From: JALZHR01 sp036389695
GTDB taxonomy: Bacteria > Acidobacteriota > Blastocatellia > Pyrinomonadales > Pyrinomonadaceae
Reading direction: 5' to 3'
DNA length: 5,657 nucleotides
Assembly (NCBI GenBank): GCA_036389695.1
Contig: DASVWG010000018.1
Span: forward strand, 1 to 5,657
The translations under genes were made by a program, and so were the position numbers. How positions within the stretch are numbered: the stretch's first letter is position 1; every line of letters starts with the position of its first letter. Shown here piece after piece: positions 1 through 4,383 of the stretch. Below the pieces are notes generated by a model, which made no database searches, was not told where the DNA came from, and was given only the letters and a program-made list of their open reading frames with translations.

Positions 1-1185
1 TCGGGCGAGCAGCTCAAAGAAGCGACCAAATCGCTGGCAAACCTGCGCGCTCTGCACGAAAGAATCGTCGAATCGATTCGTTCCGGCTTAATCACGACCG
101 ATTTGGAAGGAAACATTTACACTTTCAACACCGCCGCCGAAGAAATCACCGGCTACAAAGCCGAACAGATGCAGGGCAGAACGATTTTTTCGCTGTTCGG
201 CAACATCGAGCAATCGATTGTTCCGTCGCTCGACGCGACGCTCGAAGGCGAGCCTCTGCCGCGCCACGAAACGGATTTGATTACGCCCGAAGGCTTTGCC
301 GTTCACGTCGGCTACGGAATTTCGCCGCTTTATAGCGAAACGGGCGAGATGAGCGGCTTGATTATCACGTTTCAGGATTTGACCGAGGTGCGCTCGATGG
401 AAGAAAGCGTGCGCCGCAAAGACCGTCTCGCGGCGGTCGGACGCGTCGCCGCCGGTCTGGCGCACGAGATTCGCAACCCGCTCGGCGCGATGCGCGGCGC
501 GATTCAGGTTCTGCAATCGCAGACGCCGCCCGACACGGCGCAAGCCAGCCTGATGGAAATCATCCTGCGCGAATCCGACCGCCTGAACAAAATCATCACG
601 AATTTTCTGACTTACGCCCGCCCGCGCGTCAGCAATTTTTCGGAAATCGACGTGCGCGAGGCGATTCAGGATACGTTTACGCTTCTGAAACACAGCCCGG
701 ACGTGCAGGAAAATCACTCGTTCGAATTTGACACGCCGGAAAATCCGGTTTTGATTTCGGCTGACCCGACGCAATTGAAACAAATTTTCTGGAATCTGGC
801 GCGAAACTCGATTTACGCGATGCGCGACGGCGGAAAATTGTCGGTCGCGCTGGTTAATCTGCCGAGCAAACGCATCCAGATTATCTTTACCGACACCGGC
901 TGCGGGATGTCGCCCGAACAGGTCGAGCGGCTTTTCGAGCCTTTTTCCGATTCGACGACCGGCGGGACAGGTCTGGGGCTTTCAATCGTCTATCAAATCG
1001 TCCGCGACCACGGCGGCACCATCAACGTTCGCAGCCGCGAAAACGACGGCACGACCATCACCGTCGAACTGCCGACCGATTTCCGGATGCCGAACGGCTC
1101 GATTGAAATGGAAAACGGCGAAGCCGCCACGCAGCCGTCGCGTCTCGAAAGCTTTCTGACCGTGAAATCGAATGAGAGGAATTAA
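1..1185 (+). CDS. pilS: PilS-type sensor histidine kinase, 3' part
   Basis: The reading frame is already open at base 1, so the gene starts outside the window; 394 codons are visible and an internal TTG at 103 is not the start. Visible residues 1-30 look like a signalling helix. A PAS domain follows at about 22-125, then a HisKA dimerisation domain whose H-box reads AHEIRNP, with the phospho-accepting His at codon 463-465 (visible residue 155). The HATPase domain has an N-box Asn at 805-807, a G1 box DTGCGM at 892-909, and an F/G2 region ending in GTGLGL at 964-981. All catalytic motifs are intact. PilS kinases normally carry several membrane helices before the PAS domain; these would lie upstream and are not seen. 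It is predicted to autophosphorylate and pass phosphate to Asp52 of the regulator at 1674-3071. The PilS name rests mainly on the neighbouring sigma-54 activator and pilin; an NtrB-like kinase is the alternative. Confidence 0.85.
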   Translation, partial: SGEQLKEATKSLANLRALHERIVESIRSGLITTDLEGNIYTFNTAAEEITGYKAEQMQGRTIFSLFGNIEQSIVPSLDATLEGEPLPRHETDLITPEGFAVHVGYGISPLYSETGEMSGLIITFQDLTEVRSMEESVRRKDRLAAVGRVAAGLAHEIRNPLGAMRGAIQVLQSQTPPDTAQASLMEIILRESDRLNKIITNFLTYARPRVSNFSEIDVREAIQDTFTLLKHSPDVQENHSFEFDTPENPVLISADPTQLKQIFWNLARNSIYAMRDGGKLSVALVNLPSKRIQIIFTDTGCGMSPEQVERLFEPFSDSTTGGTGLGLSIVYQIVRDHGGTINVRSRENDGTTITVELPTDFRMPNGSIEMENGEAATQPSRLESFLTVKSNERN

Positions 1186-1213
1186 GGCAAAAGGCAAAAG
1201 GTAAAAGGCAAAA
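1186..1213. repeat. GGCAAAA heptamer tandem repeat, 4 copies
   Basis: Four 7-bp units follow one another directly after the pilS stop codon: GGCAAAA at 1186-1192, 1193-1199 and 1207-1213, and GGTAAAA at 1200-1206. The last copy runs into the first unit of the 21-bp tract, and 21 is three times 7. Degenerate heptamer tracts of this style are known in intergenic DNA of other bacteria, for example the STRR families of filamentous cyanobacteria. No function can be read from the sequence. Confidence 0.85.
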
Positions 1214-1502
1214 TTTATTTTTCCCGTGAGAAAAACTATTTTTACTCAGGAAATAACTTTTCAAGATTAGCAAAAAACTTCTAAAGACTAGGCAAAAACT
1301 TTTCCGGAGTAGACAAAAAGTCTTTAAGAGTAGACAAAAGTTTTTCCAGAGTAGACTAAAACTCTTCCAGATTAGGCAAAAAGTTTTTAAGACTAAGTAA
1401 AAACTTTTCCAGAGTAGGTAAAAACTTTTCCGGCTTAGCGAAAAACTTTTAAAGCCTGAGGAAAAACTTCTTTTCTTTATTGAAAAATCATTTTTCTTTA
1501 TA
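1209..1502. repeat. 14 degenerate tandem units of exactly 21 bp
   Basis: Units begin at 1209, 1230, 1251, 1272, 1293, 1314, 1335, 1356, 1377, 1398, 1419, 1440, 1461 and 1482. A rough consensus is AAAAACTTTTCCAGAGTAG preceded by one or two variable bases. Many substitutions separate the units, yet no insertion or deletion breaks the register over 294 bp. The A4-A5 run at the head of each unit is the best-conserved part, so A-tracts recur every 21 bp, about two helical turns. A T-tract follows about 6 bp after each A-tract and may partly cancel any bend. The tract fills most of the 488-bp gap between the kinase and regulator genes, which are usually tightly linked. It is AT-rich, unlike the flanking genes. 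Units are adjacent with no unique spacers, so it is not a CRISPR array. Confidence 0.9.
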
Positions 1503-1573
1503 GCTTGACGGCAATGCGGCGCTTTTTCTCCGGTCGGGAAAATTCTTTTCACGCGCGGTTATTAAAATTTCCC

Positions 1574-1603
1574 TTGAAAAAATAGACGGTTTTCTGTGAG
1601 AAT
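1574..1603 (+). promoter_or_regulatory. Possible housekeeping promoter for pilR
   Basis: TTGAAA at 1574-1579 and GAGAAT at 1598-1603 are 18 bp apart, with a TG one base before the second box as in extended -10 promoters. A start near 1610 would give a 5' leader of about 64 bases. The match is modest and lies in AT-rich DNA, where chance matches are common. An own promoter would make sense because the repeat tract separates pilR from pilS. The rest of 1503-1673 shows no other feature I can support. Confidence 0.25.
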
Positions 1604-1673
1604 AGATGCGGCTAAAACTTTCGGCTTTCCATCATTTTCAATTCCCGCTTATTTTTTAAATAATAAATTTCCG

Positions 1674-3071
1674 ATGTCAAATTTACTGATTGTTGATGAC
1701 GAACAAAGTTACAGGCAGCTTTTAAGCCTCGTTTTCGAGGGCGAAGGGCACAGCGTGCGCACGGCGACCAACGGGTTTGAGGCTTTGGAAAAGCTTCAGA
1801 TTGAACCCGCCGAGGTGATTATCTCCGACGTCAAAATGCCGGATATGGACGGCATCGAGATGCTGCGCGCGGTGCGCGAGATTCTGCCCGACGTCGGCGT
1901 CGTGATGATGACCGCTTTCGCTTCGGTCGAAACCGCCCGCGAAGCCTTCAAGCTTGGCGCAGACGATTTTATCCAGAAGCCCTTCGATGTCGAAGAACTG
2001 AAACTAATCGTTAAAAAGACGCTCGACAAGCAGGCTCTCATCGTCGAAAACCGCGCTTTCAAACGAGCGCAGCGCGAGCGCGGCAGCATCAAAAACATCA
2101 TCGGTCATTCGGATAAAATGCAGGCGGTTTATCAAATGATTGAAACCGTCGCCGAAGTGCAATCGACCGTTTTAATCACCGGCGAATCGGGAACGGGAAA
2201 AGAGCTCGTCGCCCGCGCCATCCACGATATGTCGCCGCGCGCCGAAAAGCCTTTTATCTCGATAAACTGCGGCGCGTTTACCGAAACCTTGCTCGAAAGC
2301 GAGCTGTTCGGTTATATGAAAGGCTCGTTTACGGGCGCGAACGCCAATCGCAAAGGGCTTTTTGAAGCCGCGCACAAAGGCACGATTTTTCTCGACGAAA
2401 TCGGCGAGATGTCGCCCGCGATGCAGGTTAAGCTTCTCAGAGTTTTGCAGGAACGCCGCGTGCGTCCTGTCGGCGCGCACGAGGAATTGCCGATTGACAC
2501 GCGCGTTATCGCCGCGACCAACCGCGATTTAAAAGCGATGACCGCCGACGGCAGCTTCCGCGAAGACCTTTTTTATCGCATCTCGGTCATCCCGATTTCC
2601 CTGCCGCCTTTGCGCGAGCGCCGCGAAGATATTGCTTCTTTAGTCAGTCATTTTATAAAAAAATACTGTGACCAGACGGGCAGAAGTCTGACCATCAGCG
2701 AGCGCGCCGAACAGATTCTGGAAAATTACACCTGGCACGGCAATGTCCGCGAGCTGGAACACACGATTGAGCGCGCCGTCGCGCTGGAAAGAACCGACGT
2801 CATTCAGCCCGAGCGCCTGCCCGAACACATCACCAACTACAATCCCGAACGCATCAAAGCCGAATTCGATTTGCCGGACGACGGCATCAACCTGGTCACG
2901 CATCTGGATAATCTGGAAAAAACCTACGTGCTGGAAGCCTTAAAAAGAACCGGCGGAAACCAGACGCGCGCCGCCGAGCTTCTGCAAATGCAGGTGCGCT
3001 CACTGCGGCATCTGCTCGACAAACACAGTATTAGAACGCTCTCGGCGCAAATGCGCGGCTCGGGCGAATAA
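1674..3071 (+). CDS. pilR: PilR-type sigma-54-dependent response regulator
   Basis: This 465-residue NtrC-family activator has three domains. The receiver (about 3-118) has acidic residues D8, D9 and E10, phospho-acceptor D52, T80 and K102. The AAA+ domain (about 140-380) has Walker A GESGTGKE at 170-177, a sigma-54 contact loop GSFTGA at 217-222, Walker B ending in D241-E242, sensor I N283, arginines at 296 and 303, and GNVREL with R359. A Fis-type helix-turn-helix lies at about 414-451. ATG 1674 was chosen because the protein then opens directly with the receiver's first strand; a GTG at 1596 would add 26 unconserved residues. No Shine-Dalgarno sequence is visible before 1674, so translation may be weak or leaderless. 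It presumably receives phosphate from the upstream kinase and activates the sigma-54 promoter at 3430-3445. NtrC or another activator is possible in principle, but the pilin next door favours PilR. Confidence 0.88.
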   Translation: MSNLLIVDDEQSYRQLLSLVFEGEGHSVRTATNGFEALEKLQIEPAEVIISDVKMPDMDGIEMLRAVREILPDVGVVMMTAFASVETAREAFKLGADDFIQKPFDVEELKLIVKKTLDKQALIVENRAFKRAQRERGSIKNIIGHSDKMQAVYQMIETVAEVQSTVLITGESGTGKELVARAIHDMSPRAEKPFISINCGAFTETLLESELFGYMKGSFTGANANRKGLFEAAHKGTIFLDEIGEMSPAMQVKLLRVLQERRVRPVGAHEELPIDTRVIAATNRDLKAMTADGSFREDLFYRISVIPISLPPLRERREDIASLVSHFIKKYCDQTGRSLTISERAEQILENYTWHGNVRELEHTIERAVALERTDVIQPERLPEHITNYNPERIKAEFDLPDDGINLVTHLDNLEKTYVLEALKRTGGNQTRAAELLQMQVRSLRHLLDKHSIRTLSAQMRGSGE

Positions 3072-3077
3072 GGAATT

Positions 3078-3268
3078 TGTAGGGGCAGGTCTTGTGCCTG
3101 CCCAATGAGCGCGTGAGCGCGAAAAAAAGATTAGCCACGAAACTACACGAAAAAGACACGAAATATTTTTATCATTTATTTCGTGTCTTTTCGTGTAGTT
3201 TCGTGGCTATTTTTATTAAACGCTTATTCGCTGCGCTCATTGGGCAGGCACGCGGGCGTGCCCCTACA
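3078..3268. repeat. Nested palindromic element, MITE/REP-like
   Basis: The outer ends are inverted copies: TGTAGGGGCA at 3078-3087 and its complement ending at 3268. The arms share GTGCCTGCCCAATGAGCGC just inside (left copy about 3094-3112, right copy about 3224-3245). Each arm also holds its own small stem of GGGCAGG/CCTGCCC type. An independent, longer stem occupies the centre (3132-3209). Similarity of the flanks (aggaat on the left, attcct on the right) extends the pairing a little beyond the ends. The element starts 6 bp after the pilR stop codon and contains no transposase, so it would have to be moved in trans. GGGGCAGG...CCTGCCCC palindromes are familiar as dispersed repeats in several bacterial phyla. 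No clear target-site duplication is seen. As RNA it would fold strongly and could protect or end the pilR transcript. Confidence 0.85.
3132..3209. repeat. Central 33-34 bp stem of the palindromic element
   Basis: The left arm 3132-3165 and right arm 3177-3209 are complementary apart from one extra A in the left arm (five As against four Ts), with an 11-base loop. Each arm contains the short repeats CACGAAACTACACGAAAA and GACACGAAAT, that is, several spaced copies of ACGAAA. This motif differs in style from the GC-rich outer arms. It looks like a second repeat family inserted in, or fused with, the outer palindrome. That two-step history is inference. Confidence 0.85.
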
Positions 3269-3284
3269 TTCCTCGCTTGGCTTC

Positions 3285-3299
3285 TGACAAAATTCGTCA
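3285..3299. promoter_or_regulatory. TGAC-N7-GTCA inverted repeat, possible distal activator site
   Basis: TGAC at 3285-3288 is mirrored by GTCA at 3296-3299. The same half-sites, in the opposite order, form the core of the palindrome at 3352-3376, and the two centres are 72 bp apart. It lies about 164 bp upstream of the predicted pilA transcription start. Four-base half-sites are common by chance, so this is a weak call. Confidence 0.25.
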
Positions 3300-3351
3300 C
3301 TCACCGGATGCCAAATACTGTTATTTAACACTTCGCGGAAGCCTGTTTTTG

Positions 3352-3376
3352 CCGTTCCGTCAATTTGACCGAACCG
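3352..3376. promoter_or_regulatory. Imperfect palindrome, candidate PilR enhancer site for pilA
   Basis: The perfect core GTCAATTTGAC (3359-3369) is flanked by further pairing bases (GTTC at 3354-3357, GAAC at 3371-3374), giving 10 of 12 paired positions around the centre at 3364. The centre is about 92 bp upstream of the predicted sigma-54 start, the usual distance for an enhancer bound by an NtrC-family activator. In Pseudomonas aeruginosa, PilR also binds roughly 80-120 bp upstream of pilA, at sites containing TGTC. The half-site here is TTGAC, so identity of the motif is not claimed. No other gene nearby would explain an operator here. Confidence 0.5.
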
Positions 3377-3429
3377 TTTAAACCCTGTAAATACAACAGT
3401 TTTTCGGCTTTTTCACGTATTTCCGCTTT

Positions 3430-3445
3430 TGGCACGGAGATTGTT
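3430..3445 (+). promoter_or_regulatory. Sigma-54 (-24/-12) promoter of pilA
   Basis: TGGCACG (3430-3436), four bases, then TTGTT (3441-3445) matches the sigma-54 consensus TGGCACG-N4-TTGCW. The -24 element is perfect, the GG-to-G spacing is exact, and the only mismatch is T for C in the -12 element. Transcription would start near 3456, leaving a leader of about 64 bases before the pilA ATG. A sigma-54 activator (PilR) is encoded just upstream. Sigma-54 control of the major pilin through PilS/PilR is established in Pseudomonas and other bacteria. Confidence 0.8.
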
Positions 3446-3500
3446 TTAAGTAGCACTGCCTGAGACAAGGTAGAAAAAATTTAAGACCAAAAGAATTTCC

Positions 3501-3506
3501 AAGGAG
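3501..3506 (+). promoter_or_regulatory. Ribosome binding site of pilA
   Basis: AAGGAG matches the Shine-Dalgarno consensus and ends 13 bases before ATG 3520, a slightly long spacing. It is the only strong ribosome binding site on the plus strand of this window and fits a highly expressed structural protein. Confidence 0.75.
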
Positions 3507-3519
3507 AATTTGAAAGAAC

Positions 3520-4008
3520 ATGAAAACCAACCAAAAAGGCTTCTCGCTGATCGAACTTTTAATCGTCGTCGTCATCATCGGCATCATCGCCGCCATCGCT
3601 ATCCCGAACCTTTTAGCCTCGCGTCGCGCGGCGAATGAAGCTTCGGCGGTTTCCAGCCTGCGCACACTTTCGGGCGCGCAAGCCACTTATCAGACCACGC
3701 TCGGACAGGGCGACTACGGTTCGCTGGCACAGCTTAATACGGGCGGCATGATTGACGGCGTTCTGGCAGCCGGCAACAAGAGCGGCTACACGTATGCAGT
3801 AACTACCACGGCTCGCACCGCAACTTCGCCTGCGCTGTATGACGCGACGGCGATTCCGAACCAGCACGGCACGGGCATCAGCGGCACGGGCACGCGCAGC
3901 TTTGCGACGAACGAATCGGGCGTTATCTACGCCAACCAGACGGCTGCGGCTCCGACCTTCGACGCGACGACGCGTGTTGTCAGCAACGGCTCGCCGGTCA
4001 ATCCGTAA
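3520..4008 (+). CDS. pilA: Type IV pilin precursor (PilA)
   Basis: The 162-residue prepilin has a short 7-residue leader MKTNQKG. PilD-type peptidase should cut after G7 and methylate F8; mature residue +5 is the conserved Glu (E12) and mature +22 is proline (P29). Residues 8-31 form the hydrophobic helix that anchors the subunit in the membrane and packs in the fibre core. The globular part (about 32-162) is rich in Ala, Thr, Gly and Ser. It contains a GTGISGTGTRSF stretch and ESGVIY, a pattern I associate with pilins of Acidobacteriota and related phyla. There is no cysteine, so the disulfide-closed D-loop of Pseudomonas and Neisseria pilins is absent. The gene stands alone behind a sigma-54 promoter and strong Shine-Dalgarno sequence and ends at a clear terminator, fitting the major pilin. 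A minor pilin or type II pseudopilin is possible but less likely given PilSR next door. Confidence 0.9.
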   Translation: MKTNQKGFSLIELLIVVVIIGIIAAIAIPNLLASRRAANEASAVSSLRTLSGAQATYQTTLGQGDYGSLAQLNTGGMIDGVLAAGNKSGYTYAVTTTARTATSPALYDATAIPNQHGTGISGTGTRSFATNESGVIYANQTAAAPTFDATTRVVSNGSPVNP

Positions 4009-4026
4009 TCGGTCGGCATAGCCCTA

Positions 4027-4068
4027 GAAATAAAAAGGCGACGCTGGCTCAGCTGCTCCTTTTATTTC
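4027..4068 (+). terminator. Hairpin in the pilA 3' region
   Basis: GAAATAAAAAGG (4027-4038) pairs with CCTTTTATTTC (4058-4068) with one bulged A. Inside it, GCTG (4043-4046) pairs with CAGC (4050-4053). There is no separate U-run after the stem, so it is a poor intrinsic terminator by itself. It may instead shield the 3' end of the pilA message. The classical terminator lies 82 bp further on. Confidence 0.4.
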
Positions 4069-4149
4069 CTTGGAACGCCCACCGTTCAAGCTATAAAATC
4101 CGAAACTGCGGATTAAACGCCTTATCTCTCAATATTCCGCCAATAATTT

Positions 4150-4189
4150 ATCGCCTGTGAATCCTATAACAGATTCACAGGCGATTTTT
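4150..4189 (+). terminator. Rho-independent terminator of pilA
   Basis: A perfect 14-bp stem (4150-4163 with 4172-4185) closes an 8-base loop and runs into TTTTT (4185-4189). It ends plus-strand transcription before the oppositely oriented tRNA gene. The complementary strand lacks a matching U-run. The 141 bases between the pilA stop and this stem hold no open reading frame that I can support. Confidence 0.9.
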
Positions 4190-4225
4190 ACATTTTCCGG
4201 TTTTAAGCGGTTAAAAAAATACGGT

Positions 4226-4300
4226 TGGTAGCGCATAGGGGAATTGAACCCCTGTTTCAAGATTGAGAATCTTGCGTCCTAACCACTAGACGAATGCGCC
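4226..4300 (-). tRNA. tRNA-Glu, anticodon CTC, CCA encoded
   Basis: Read on the minus strand, the acceptor stem GGCGCAT (4294-4300) pairs with ATGCGCT (4230-4236), followed by discriminator A and an encoded CCA (4226-4228). The D-arm starts TTCGTCTAGTGGTTAGGAC. The anticodon stem CAAGA/TCTTG encloses loop TTCTCAA, so the anticodon is CTC, reading GAG. The T-arm is AGGGG-TTCAATT-CCCCT. All arms fold fully. The first pair of the acceptor stem is G1-U72, a wobble rather than a Watson-Crick pair. The gene lies 68 bp downstream of the HEXXH membrane protein gene on the same strand. A run of seven T on the transcribed strand shortly after the 3' end may help termination. Confidence 0.95.
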
Positions 4301-4313
4301 GGAGATTTATCGA

Positions 4314-4383
4314 ACATTTATCATTGACCAATGTTCAGCCTTCTATGATAAATGATAACTGATAAATATTAAATGATAAATGT
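4314..4383. repeat. 12-bp perfect inverted repeat around the tRNA upstream region
   Basis: ACATTTATCATT (4314-4325) is the exact inverse of AATGATAAATGT (4372-4383), 46 bases apart. A second, smaller inverted repeat, GAACATT (4312-4318) with AATGTTC (4330-4336), overlaps the left arm. Its partner arm overlaps the GATAAAT heptamer tract, so the left arm may be an inverted copy of that repeat. Confidence 0.7.
4347..4381. repeat. GATAAAT heptamer tandem repeat, 5 copies
   Basis: Five adjacent 7-bp units: GATAAAT 4347-4353, GATAACT 4354-4360, GATAAAT 4361-4367, ATTAAAT 4368-4374 and GATAAAT 4375-4381. Its period equals that of the GGCAAAA tract after pilS, although the base composition differs. 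It overlaps the last four codons and the stop of the minus-strand gene at 4369-5052. Confidence 0.8.

Noticed and set aside
103..105. TTG as the start of the histidine kinase
   Set aside because: The same frame is open to base 1 and encodes kinase-like residues before it, including the start of the PAS domain.
88..783. Long minus-strand open frame opposite pilS (231 codons)
   Set aside because: It is the mirror of GC-rich coding sequence. The plus-strand frame carries all kinase motifs, while the minus frame gives an Arg/Phe/Ala-rich product with no recognisable domain.
1209..1502. CRISPR array
   Set aside because: Units are contiguous at 21 bp with no unique spacers, and no cas genes are present.
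1596..1673. Upstream GTG start that would lengthen PilR by 26 residues
   Set aside because: The added residues are not receiver-like, and ATG 1674 begins exactly where the first receiver strand (LLIVDD) should.
2733..2747. A TGGCACGG sequence resembling a sigma-54 -24 box inside pilR
   Set aside because: The -12 element is absent at the required spacing, and the bases encode the conserved WHGNVREL motif of the activator family.
3092..3328. A 78-codon open frame on the plus strand after pilR
   Set aside because: It lies almost wholly within the nested palindrome, its translation mirrors the inverted arms, and it has no ribosome binding site.
4301..4346. Promoter for tRNA-Glu
   Set aside because: GATAAA-like -10 candidates exist, but no -35 box lies at proper spacing; they are more simply parts of the GATAAAT-type repeats.
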